16,985 nucleotides of DNA, taken from assembly GCA_045603085.1 (NCBI GenBank), contig JAZULL010000007.1, forward strand, positions 1 to 16,985, in the 5' to 3' direction. The position numbers and the translations under genes are program-made. The stretch's first letter is position 1. Each line of letters begins with the position of its first letter. The notes under the pieces were generated by a model. That model worked only from the letters and a program-made list of their open reading frames with translations. It ran no database searches and was not told where the DNA came from. The stretch is from SVQP01 sp045603085 (lineage in GTDB: Bacteria; Bacillota; Clostridia; Oscillospirales; CAG-272). Positions 1 to 6,446 of the stretch are shown here, piece after piece.

Positions 1-36
1 TCCGAGAAAAAGAAAAATCGCATTGAACTGCCCTGA
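1..36 (+). CDS. yqeI: 3' end of YhbY/YqeI-family RNA-binding protein (partial)
   Basis: The first 36 bases read in frame 1 as SEKKKNRIELP followed by TGA. This matches the typical C-terminus of the CRS1-YhbY (YqeI) family, whose members commonly end in a basic stretch followed by IELP. The known Firmicutes gene order is yqeI-nadD-yqeK-rsfS (yqeI-J-K-L in Bacillus subtilis), and the next three genes here are exactly those. The stop at 34-36 lies one base before the nadD ATG at 38, so the two are almost certainly co-transcribed. YhbY-family proteins are small RNA-binding proteins associated with ribosome assembly. Only 11 residues are visible, so the call rests on the tail plus synteny. Confidence 0.7.
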   Translation, partial: SEKKKNRIELP

Positions 37-37
37 T

Positions 38-640
38 ATGCTGAGAATAGGCATTTACGGCGGCACGTTTTCTCCCGTGCATCTGGGGCACGTGCAGGCG
101 GCACGGGCATTTATGGAGCAGATGTGGCTGGACGTGCTGTACATCATTCCCACGGGTGTGACACCCCATAAGGAGATGGATGGCGGCGTGACGTCGGCGC
201 AAAGACTGCGCATGTGCGAGCTGGCATTTGCCGACGTGGAAGGCGTGATCGTCAGCGATATCGAGATCAAGCGCGAGGGTAAGAGCTTTACGGTGGATAC
301 CCTGAGCGCGCTTGCAGGCGAGGACAGACGGCTGTTTCTGCTCATGGGCACCGATATGATGCTGACGCTGGACACCTGGCGTGCACCCGAGCGCATTTTC
401 GAGCTTTGTTATCCCGTCTACATCCGCCGCGAGAGCGACAAGGCGTTGGATGCAGAGATCGTGCAGAAAATCACACAATACAATCAGAAATACGGCAAGG
501 TGGTGCGAAGGATCGTGGCCGATCCGATTGAACTCTGCTCAACCGATATCAGAGCCGCCATTCGCGAGGGCAGGGATATTGCGTCCTTGGTGCCCGCTTC
601 GGTTGCCGCATATATCAAGGAAAACGGGTTATATTTATGA
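38..640 (+). CDS. nadD: Nicotinate-nucleotide adenylyltransferase NadD
   Basis: NadD transfers AMP from ATP to nicotinate mononucleotide, making deamido-NAD+ in cytosolic NAD biosynthesis. The 200-residue product has the nucleotidyltransferase signature GGTFSPVHLGH at residues 8-18, with the HxGH ATP-binding motif at 15-18. The C-terminal STDIR at about 168-172 corresponds to the family ISSTxIR motif. Length is normal for the family. I chose the ATG at 38 rather than the in-frame TTG at 23, because the family starts just before the first beta strand (LRIGIYGG) and the TTG lies inside the upstream yqeI gene. The last four bases (ATGA, 637-640) overlap the start of yqeK, which suggests translational coupling. 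Its promoter must lie upstream of the window. Confidence 0.96.
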   Translation: MLRIGIYGGTFSPVHLGHVQAARAFMEQMWLDVLYIIPTGVTPHKEMDGGVTSAQRLRMCELAFADVEGVIVSDIEIKREGKSFTVDTLSALAGEDRRLFLLMGTDMMLTLDTWRAPERIFELCYPVYIRRESDKALDAEIVQKITQYNQKYGKVVRRIVADPIELCSTDIRAAIREGRDIASLVPASVAAYIKENGLYL

Positions 641-1272
641 CGATCAATCAACAAGCATTGCAGACGTTGCGCGAGCGCGTCACGGCGGATATGTCCCCCA
701 AGCGCGCGCGTCACACGCTGGCTGTGGAGCAGATGGCGGCAAGACTTGCCGCGCTGTATTGCCCGGACAAGGAGCCGGTCTTGCGCACAGCGGCCCTTTT
801 GCACGACCTCACCAAGGAATGGTCGACCGAGCGGCACGTCCGAACTCTGGCCGGGCACGGCATCCCTGTCACGTCGCTTGACTTGGCCGCACCCAAGACA
901 CTGCATGCAAGAAGCGCGGCGTTGCTGATCCCCGAGCAGTATGAGGAGTACGCAAGCGATGAGGTCATCTCGGCGGTGCGCTGGCATACCACGGGCAGGG
1001 AGAGCATGACCATGACCGAAAAGATCGTGTATCTTGCCGACTATATCGACGATTCGCGCACCTTCCCGGACTGCGTAAAATTGCGCTCTGCGTTCTGGGA
1101 TGCAGACCCCGAGAGCATGAGCCAAACAGAGCGGGAAGCGCATCTGACACGTGTTTTGGTGCAGTCATTTGACATGACCATCAGGGGACTTCTGGAGGAC
1201 GGCGCACCCATCAGCCCCGACACGTTTTGCGCGAGAAACAGTCTGATATTGCAACAAAAAGTAGAAAACTAA
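637..1272 (+). CDS. yqeK: YqeK-family HD-domain hydrolase (probable symmetrical Ap4A hydrolase)
   Basis: This 211-residue cytosolic protein has a complete HD-domain metal site by eye: H26, the H56-D57 pair (in LLHDLTKEW), H90, H117 and D135 (in YLADYIDD). The YqeK family is known to hydrolyse diadenosine tetraphosphate symmetrically to two ADP and usually lies between nadD and rsfS, as here. The ATG overlaps the nadD stop by four bases, and a weak purine-rich site (AAGGAAAA, about 617-624) lies inside the nadD 3' end, consistent with coupling. The protein ends in a short extension (to about residue 211) beyond the HD core, with no recognisable domain. I see no defect in the catalytic residues. 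Family assignment is secure; the exact physiological substrate is family knowledge, not visible here. Confidence 0.93.
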   Translation: MTINQQALQTLRERVTADMSPKRARHTLAVEQMAARLAALYCPDKEPVLRTAALLHDLTKEWSTERHVRTLAGHGIPVTSLDLAAPKTLHARSAALLIPEQYEEYASDEVISAVRWHTTGRESMTMTEKIVYLADYIDDSRTFPDCVKLRSAFWDADPESMSQTEREAHLTRVLVQSFDMTIRGLLEDGAPISPDTFCARNSLILQQKVEN

Positions 1273-1299
1273 ACCGAGAATTGAAAGGATTTGCATAAA

Positions 1300-1671
1300 A
1301 TGGAAGAAATCTATACCCCCGAAACCCAAAAGAAGCCCTCGCTGATCGGTGCAACCCCTCTGCAGCTGGCCGAGGCCATTGCCGAGATTTTGGACGATCA
1401 CAGAGGTAAGGATATCAAGATCGTGGAGCTCAAGGAAAAGACAGATATTGCGGAATATTTCGTGCTGGCAAACGGTACCTCCTCCACCCACGTCAAGGCG
1501 CTGGCGGGCGAGGTTGAGTTCAAGATGGCCGAAAGAGATATTCAAGCCGAGGCTGTTGAGGGCAGAGGCAACAACTCCTGGATCGTGCTGGACTACAGCC
1601 ACGTCATCGTGCACGTGTTCTCCCGCGAGGCAAGAGAATTCTACGATCTGGACAGACTCTACGGAAACTGA
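1300..1671 (+). CDS. rsfS: Ribosomal silencing factor RsfS (DUF143/Iojap family)
   Basis: RsfS binds ribosomal protein uL14 on the large subunit and blocks subunit joining, lowering translation under starvation. The 123-residue product contains the Iojap/DUF143 core: KDIKIVELKEKTDIAEYFVLANGTSSTHVKAL, then WIVLDYSHVIVHVFSREAREFYDLDRLYG, the family's C-terminal signature of W, D, H and FY.L residues. The N-terminal 20 residues or so, before PLQLAEAIAEIL, form a short non-conserved leader. The ATG at 1300 is preferred over the TTG at 1291, because the GAAAGG ribosome binding site (1283-1288) is 11 bases from the ATG but only 2 from the TTG. The gene starts 27 bases after the yqeK stop and is followed by a hairpin terminator, so it closes the nad operon. 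Confidence 0.95.
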   Translation: MEEIYTPETQKKPSLIGATPLQLAEAIAEILDDHRGKDIKIVELKEKTDIAEYFVLANGTSSTHVKALAGEVEFKMAERDIQAEAVEGRGNNSWIVLDYSHVIVHVFSREAREFYDLDRLYGN

Positions 1672-1686
1672 TAGAATATTTTTTTG

Positions 1687-1717
1687 AAAAATTTCGGGAA
1701 AACCGAAACTTTTTCAT
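1687..1717 (+). terminator. Intrinsic terminator after rsfS
   Basis: The arms AAAAATTTCGG (1687-1697) and CCGAAACTTTTT (1703-1714) pair across a five-base loop (GAAAA), with one A-C mismatch and a trailing T run. The hairpin is AT-rich apart from the CGG tip. It separates the nad operon from the membrane-protein array. Its 3' arm is also the first part of the four-copy cassette described separately. Confidence 0.75.
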
Positions 1718-1742
1718 TCAAAATCCGACTATATAGATAGAG
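1701..1742 (+). repeat. Intergenic cassette copy 1 (terminator arm plus TATATA box)
   Basis: This 42-base block runs from the terminator 3' arm (CCGAAACTTTTT) to the 16-mer GACTATATAGATAGAG at 1727-1742. The distance between the arm and the 16-mer is the same as in the other three copies (3259-3300, 13700-13741, 15360-15401). The TATATA resembles a -10 box and lies about 40 bases from the ATG at 1773, so it may be the promoter of the array. A matching -35 is not obvious: the six bases 17 upstream are AACTTT. Confidence 0.6.
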
Positions 1743-1772
1743 CCCCCGGAAAAAGCAATAGGAGGATCATCT

Positions 1773-3257
1773 ATGGAAAAGAGAAATATCATCAAGAGCA
1801 TGACGGCAGGCGCGGTAGCAATTTTGCTATGCGTCTTAGCCGTCATGCCTGCTTTCGGATTTGGCGTGATGGCCGTTCCCGGTGCACTTGCCTACGGTAC
1901 TGCACCGCAAAACGAGAACAGCGTGATAGCGGTTGAGTCGCTGGACGTCACGGTGGACGTGCGCTCGCTGGATGACGTATTTTACAAAAACGAGCAGGGC
2001 ATCTGGGATCACTGTGCCGTGGTGACCTCGCGCTATACCTTGCGTAACCCCACGGACATGACCGTGACCGAGACCATGGCCATTCCATTCGGTGCATTGC
2101 CCAATTACGATCATGATAGAGATGATGAAGATCCCGTACTGCCGCAAAAGGGCGCGTACAGCATTATCTTCAAGGGGCAGGAGATCACACCTGCCGTTCA
2201 TCACGGATTTTCGGAGGAGTCGGTCCGGAATACAAGCATTTATGAGCCGCTGGACGACAGTGCTTGGAGCAGTCTTTATCCTATGGGGGACGAAAAAATG
2301 ACCGACACGATCTACTATCCCTTGCAAAAGGTCACGGCGTATACGTATGCGGTCAGCAATCCCGAGCATATTGATTCCACGGAGTTTACGCTGTATACCC
2401 AGAAGCTCCGGGAGGTGGACACCGACAAGACGCGCATCTATTGCGATAAGGGTGGCGAGCAGAATGGCAAGCTGTACGTCTATGCAAGGGATGACGGCGA
2501 AGCCTTTACGGTTTACGTCATAGGGCAGGATGCTGTCGAGCTTACCTGGCAAGCGCTTTCTGGAGAGGAGGAGGTTGCGGGCATTACGGCAACGCTTCAA
2601 AGCCGCGTTGAGATGACGTACGAGGAGCTGGCCATGCAGTATTACACGCCCGAATGCGGTGCAAGTGAGGTCGACTGGTACAATGCCGTCTATGCATTCA
2701 TGCAAAACGGTTATCGGGAGCCTTATGCGGACAACGGCATTCTGAGTCACTTCAGCGCCACGCACGATATTACCGATCATCTGCAGGGCTGGCTGATTTA
2801 CGAGATCACGTTATCTCCCGGTGAGAGTGCAGAGCTGGTTACAAAGACTCCTGCGTTTCCCGATATTATGAGCTGGTACAAGCCTTACGTTTATGAATAC
2901 GGCTACGATCAGGCGGGGCTTTTGCGCTTTGCATCGGTCGGCTCGTTCACCTTTACGGTCAATACCGAGGGCTATATTCTGGATGAGAGCAGCTACTATT
3001 CGAAGCATCGCGTGCCCGCGGGGGAGTATTCGCTGAGCATTGAAACGGTTGAGGAGAATCCCGTGCTGTTTACGGTTTGCAGTAAAAGCGAGCCCTTTGA
3101 TTGGATCGGCGATACGCTGAACAGCGGACTGGGCGTAATGATCCTCGGCGGCTTTCTGATGCTTGTGCTGCTTGGCGTAGTCTTTGGCGGTGCACTTACG
3201 CTGCTGATCGTTGTAATCGAAAAAATCAAAAGTAAAAAAACAACGAAAAGATCATAA
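1773..3257 (+). CDS. Membrane-anchored extracellular protein, paralogue 1 of 4 (family unknown)
   Basis: I do not recognise this 494-residue protein. A signal peptide is clear: basic start (MEKRNIIK), then a hydrophobic core at about 11-28 ending in MPAFG. A hydrophobic anchor at about 452-482 is followed by a lysine-rich tail (EKIKSKKTTKRS). The intervening 410 residues or so should be extracellular. Blocks shared with the next three proteins are NPTDMTVTETMAIPFGALPNY, FTVYVIGQDAVELTW, YEELAMQYYTPE with DWYNAV, IYEITLSPGES and FTVC. The start is fixed by AGGAGG at 1761-1766. The gene follows the rsfS terminator and a cassette with a -10-like box, so it probably begins a new transcript. DNA encoding the signal peptide is almost identical to that of paralogue 2 although the bodies are highly diverged. 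A role in surface sensing or binding is possible, but nothing here shows it. Confidence 0.85.
   Translation: MEKRNIIKSMTAGAVAILLCVLAVMPAFGFGVMAVPGALAYGTAPQNENSVIAVESLDVTVDVRSLDDVFYKNEQGIWDHCAVVTSRYTLRNPTDMTVTETMAIPFGALPNYDHDRDDEDPVLPQKGAYSIIFKGQEITPAVHHGFSEESVRNTSIYEPLDDSAWSSLYPMGDEKMTDTIYYPLQKVTAYTYAVSNPEHIDSTEFTLYTQKLREVDTDKTRIYCDKGGEQNGKLYVYARDDGEAFTVYVIGQDAVELTWQALSGEEEVAGITATLQSRVEMTYEELAMQYYTPECGASEVDWYNAVYAFMQNGYREPYADNGILSHFSATHDITDHLQGWLIYEITLSPGESAELVTKTPAFPDIMSWYKPYVYEYGYDQAGLLRFASVGSFTFTVNTEGYILDESSYYSKHRVPAGEYSLSIETVEENPVLFTVCSKSEPFDWIGDTLNSGLGVMILGGFLMLVLLGVVFGGALTLLIVVIEKIKSKKTTKRS
1798..1848 (+). repeat. 51-nt near-perfect inverted repeat inside the signal-peptide code (copy 1)
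   Basis: The outer arms GCATGACGGC (1798-1807) and GCCGTCATGC (1839-1848) are perfect reverse complements. Between them GGCGCGG-TAGCAA pairs with TTGCTATGCGTC (G-T wobbles, one bulged G, two unpaired bases). Nearly the whole 51 nt folds on itself with a tiny loop. It sits in codons 9-26 of paralogue 1 and is repeated at 3351-3401 with one base change. Confidence 0.8.
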
Positions 3258-3258
3258 A

Positions 3259-3300
3259 TCGCGAAACCAAACGAAAAATTTTCTGTCTTAATGGATAGAG
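3259..3300 (+). repeat. Intergenic cassette copy 2 (5' hairpin arm lost)
   Basis: TCGCGAAACC at 3259-3268 matches the terminator 3' arm of the other copies. The 16-mer GTCTTAATGGATAGAG at 3285-3300 follows at exactly the same spacing. No matching 5' arm exists upstream, so the hairpin is degraded and no terminator is formed. The TATATA box has become TTAATG. Paralogue 1 transcripts may therefore continue into paralogue 2. GATAGAGCCCCC after the box is identical in copies 1 and 2. Confidence 0.55.
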
Positions 3301-3325
3301 CCCCCAAGAAAAGGAGGAAAGATCC

Positions 3326-4900
3326 ATGAAAAAGAATTGTAGCATCAAGTGCATGACGGCAGGCGCGGTAGCAATTTTGCTATGCGTCTTGGCCGTCATG
3401 CCTGCTTATGCCATGACGCCGATTGAACCTTGGTATGCAGACCCCGTTTTTGGGGTGTATCCCGCAGGCGGAGCGACCGAGCTGACCGTCCAATCGCTGT
3501 CCGTTTCGGTGCAAGCACCCGAGATTCCCATATACGAGCGAAATAATTACCGCAATTTTCGGGAATTTACGTCGTCGTTGCGCCAGGAATACGTGCTGTG
3601 CAACTCCACAAGCAAGACCGTCAAGCAGCAGTTGTATCTGCCGCTGGCAACGCTACCCGACTACGCAAGCGGGGAGAACAGCGAATGGATGCTGAAAAAC
3701 GTGCTGGAAACGTATAAAATCGAGGTGGATGGCGCGCAGGTCACTCCCGAGCTGCGGTTTGTTTACAGATCGGGGCTCGATACCTACCGAATCCAAGAGT
3801 ATCACAGCGACACGACCGAATTGCACAAAACGGTCTACAAGATGATCGGGCAGCTTGGAGAGCGGGAAGCTCGTTTTGATCCCGACACCCCCGTGACCGT
3901 GTACACCTTTGTACTCTCGGGACTTCCGAACTCGGGCTCGCGCAGCTATACCGTCAAGCTGACGCTGGATAAGGATACACGCGAAACGTTGGTATATGCA
4001 CAGAAAATCAACGACGGTGAGGTCTGTGCCGAATTTGAATCCGGCAAACAGACAGTGAAAATGGAGGGCTCGACCTATGAGAACGGGCAGGTGCAATTCT
4101 TTGTCATTGGCAAGGATGCTGTGGAATTTTCGGATTGGCGGCTGTCAAACGGTAAAGCTATGCAGGCCGATCCGATCCCCGCGGAAACCACAACGCTTGG
4201 CGAGCTGTTCGCGTCCAAGAAACCCGAAAATCTCTCGATCAGCGATGAGGATTGGTTTTACTGCGTGCTGGATTACTTCTTTGATTGCGAGATCGAACAG
4301 ACGGGGGTCGTTGACGACCGCTATTACCTTGGCTGGGAGATCTGGGAGAACGTGCAACCCTTTTATTCCTTTGAGGTAGAGGTGCCTGCTCAAAGTACGC
4401 TCTCGGTTGCGGTGGAATCGGCCGCATATCCCGACCTGTGGGATCATCTGAACCCTGACGTCGCGGTATGGAAGTATTGCTTGCCCGACAGCGGCGCGTG
4501 GGGGGAGATCGGGCAGATTGACGTTGCCGTTACAACAGATCTTTACATGATTGAAAGGGGTACGTATCATACCGACCCCGTCGACGCGTACACCAAAACG
4601 GACGACGGATTTGCCATGCAGCTTGACCCCGGGCAACAGAGCTGGCGTTTTACCCTGTGTACCGAGCAAAAGACGCGCGATACGGGTAGCTTTTGGCTGC
4701 TGATGATCTTTGTGCTGATGCTGTTGATCGCTCCCTTGGCCTATGCGGTCTCGCCGCCCGCCATTGTTGTGGCGTCGGCGATCATCATTCCCAAGCTGAT
4801 ACGGCGGCGCAGAAGAAAGAGAAAGCTGAAAAAACAAACGGAACAAGAGAAAAACGAACATAACGAGCAAAAGGAGGATGACGCAAATGACGCGCAATAA
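3326..4900 (+). CDS. Membrane-anchored extracellular protein, paralogue 2 of 4 (family unknown)
   Basis: This 524-residue unrecognised protein has the same plan as its neighbours. The signal peptide at residues 1-29 ends in MPAYA. The ectodomain contains family blocks LPLATLPDY, TPVTVYTFVLSGL, VQFFVIGKDAVEFSDW, TTTLGELF, EDWFYCVLDY and WRFTLC. A transmembrane segment lies at about 456-475, a second hydrophobic stretch at about 478-488, then a very basic tail (RRRRRKRKLKK) and an acidic, charged C-terminus. The positive tail fits the inside-positive rule for a C-terminal anchor. AAGGAGG at 3311-3317 sets the ATG at 3326. Its 3' end overlaps the paralogue 3 start by 14 bases. Compared with paralogues 1 and 3 it lacks the AMQYY motif after the TTTLGEL block. 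Function is unknown. Confidence 0.85.
   Translation: MKKNCSIKCMTAGAVAILLCVLAVMPAYAMTPIEPWYADPVFGVYPAGGATELTVQSLSVSVQAPEIPIYERNNYRNFREFTSSLRQEYVLCNSTSKTVKQQLYLPLATLPDYASGENSEWMLKNVLETYKIEVDGAQVTPELRFVYRSGLDTYRIQEYHSDTTELHKTVYKMIGQLGEREARFDPDTPVTVYTFVLSGLPNSGSRSYTVKLTLDKDTRETLVYAQKINDGEVCAEFESGKQTVKMEGSTYENGQVQFFVIGKDAVEFSDWRLSNGKAMQADPIPAETTTLGELFASKKPENLSISDEDWFYCVLDYFFDCEIEQTGVVDDRYYLGWEIWENVQPFYSFEVEVPAQSTLSVAVESAAYPDLWDHLNPDVAVWKYCLPDSGAWGEIGQIDVAVTTDLYMIERGTYHTDPVDAYTKTDDGFAMQLDPGQQSWRFTLCTEQKTRDTGSFWLLMIFVLMLLIAPLAYAVSPPAIVVASAIIIPKLIRRRRRKRKLKKQTEQEKNEHNEQKEDDANDAQ
3351..3401 (+). repeat. 51-nt near-perfect inverted repeat inside the signal-peptide code (copy 2)
   Basis: This is the same palindromic 51-mer as at 1798-1848, with a single A-to-G change in the right-hand part (TTAGCC becomes TTGGCC, silent). 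The outer arms at 3351-3360 and 3392-3401 remain perfectly complementary. Identity with copy 1 extends to CATCAAG upstream and CCTGCTT downstream, about 64 nt with two differences. It then stops abruptly. Confidence 0.8.
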
Positions 4901-6446
4901 TTGCAGGTGCGATAATTGCATTAATCGCAATAAAAACAAAATCAAATCCATGGCCGCAGTCCTGCTTGCCATGCTGTTGAGCGCGCTTGCCGTGCTTCCT
5001 GCCTTTGCCACAGCACCGCTGGTGCCCGAGCCGGGGACGAGATCGTGGTGTGTATTTCCCGCCGACGGCTCAAGTGAGCTTGAGCTTGAAAATCTTGCGC
5101 TGACCTATGATATCACCGATCTGCCCGAGGAAGATTACGAGACTGCACGGGAGTTTTTTGCCGCAGGCTCGACCCTGCGCGCGGAATATACCTTTTATAA
5201 TCCCACCTCGACCGAGCAGACGGTCAGCATGCTGCTCCCCGCGGGAGATCTGCCTTCGTATATTGACTACACCCAATTTGACATAGATAAGAGCCTGTCC
5301 TTGCAGTGTGCTGTGTCGTACACCGTCGTGCTTGACGGACAGATCGTTACACCTACGTTGCGCGGGGCATGGAGACCCGACTCGGCGGCGCTACTGACCT
5401 TCAACGGCCACACGCCGCGGGAATACTTTGATCAGCTGCAGGATTCCTACGTCGAGCACGCATTGCTGTCTGCCGATCTGCCGGTTACGGTCTACACCTA
5501 TCAGCCAAAGCCCAAGGACCTCGCAAATTACTCCGGCGGCTACATGTCGGCCTCGTTTGCACATTCCCCCGAGAACACCTGGGTGTTTACCGACGGCCGC
5601 GCAGACGTACAGGAGACCGGGGGCGCCGTGAATATTTCCAAGTACGTCGCCCGGGGTCAGACGATCACGCTGTATGTGATTGGCGAGGATATCGGCAAGG
5701 TGGAATGGGAGCTGACCGAGCGAGAGGGAAGATCGCTGGGCGGCTCGGAATTCGTCTCCAAGAAAACCACCACCTTTGGCGAGCTGGCCATGCAGTATTA
5801 CGATCCCGACAAGGGGATCACCGAGCAGGATTGGTACAATGCCGTGGTTGGCATGATGGAATATTCCCGCTACGAAAGCTCGGGTGTGCTTGGTGCCGGG
5901 GCGGAAGTGAATTTCGACATTGCCTCTTATCTGCAATATTATCTGGAATACGACGTCACACTCGCGCCCGGTGCGCGCACGGTCAACGAGGTCATCATGC
6001 CGGTCTATCCCGAAGCAATGCGGTATTACAGCCCCGTGGTATGCACCTTTTCGTTTGAGATGCCGCGCACGTCGGATTGGGCGTCGGGCAGTACCTTTTC
6101 GCTTCGCGTCAATACCAAATGCAAGCCGGTTTCCGACGGGGTGCACAGCCGGGATACGGTAGAGCTCAAGAAAGTCCGCAAGGGCTACACCTATGAAAGC
6201 AAGTCCTTGCCGAGCGGCACGCTGACGTTTACCGTATGTAAATGGAGGAATCCCATCATGACCGCTAATTTGGGGTTTTACATTCTGTTTGCGATCATTT
6301 TCGGCGGCCCCGTGCTGCTGGTCGTTATGGGGCTGTGGGGCATTACGGTCGTGATCAAGCTTTTGGCGGTAGCCATCGGGTTGATCAAGTACGTTATCCC
6401 AAAAAAGAGAAAAGCGCCAAAGGAGAGCACCGGGCATGAAAAATAA
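4887..6446 (+). CDS. Membrane-anchored extracellular protein, paralogue 3 of 4 (family unknown)
   Basis: This 519-residue protein belongs to the same unnamed family. The ATG at 4887 is chosen over the ATG at 4878, because the AAGGAGG at 4871-4877 abuts 4878 but sits nine bases from 4887. An unusual cysteine-bearing N-terminus (NNCRCDNCINRNKNK) precedes the signal-peptide core (SMAAVLLAMLLSALAVLPAFA). Family blocks follow: LPAGDLPSY, DLPVTVYTYQP, ITLYVIGEDIGKVEW, TTTFGELAMQYYDPDKG with EQDWYNAVV, LEYDVTLAPGAR and LTFTVC. The C-terminal hydrophobic region at about 462-504 could span the membrane twice and ends in KKRKAPKESTGHEK. The gene overlaps paralogue 2 by 14 bases and paralogue 4 by 11, so the three are probably one translationally coupled unit. 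Confidence 0.85.
   Translation: MTRNNCRCDNCINRNKNKIKSMAAVLLAMLLSALAVLPAFATAPLVPEPGTRSWCVFPADGSSELELENLALTYDITDLPEEDYETAREFFAAGSTLRAEYTFYNPTSTEQTVSMLLPAGDLPSYIDYTQFDIDKSLSLQCAVSYTVVLDGQIVTPTLRGAWRPDSAALLTFNGHTPREYFDQLQDSYVEHALLSADLPVTVYTYQPKPKDLANYSGGYMSASFAHSPENTWVFTDGRADVQETGGAVNISKYVARGQTITLYVIGEDIGKVEWELTEREGRSLGGSEFVSKKTTTFGELAMQYYDPDKGITEQDWYNAVVGMMEYSRYESSGVLGAGAEVNFDIASYLQYYLEYDVTLAPGARTVNEVIMPVYPEAMRYYSPVVCTFSFEMPRTSDWASGSTFSLRVNTKCKPVSDGVHSRDTVELKKVRKGYTYESKSLPSGTLTFTVCKWRNPIMTANLGFYILFAIIFGGPVLLVVMGLWGITVVIKLLAVAIGLIKYVIPKKRKAPKESTGHEK

Noticed and set aside
23..37. TTG start for nadD at 23
   Set aside because: It lies inside the 3' end of the preceding yqeI gene and adds five residues not seen in the family. 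The ATG at 38 begins exactly at the expected first strand.
381..881. Alternative + strand frame across nadD and yqeK
   Set aside because: It is an out-of-frame shadow over two well-supported genes, with an Arg/Pro-rich composition typical of wrong-frame GC-rich sequence.
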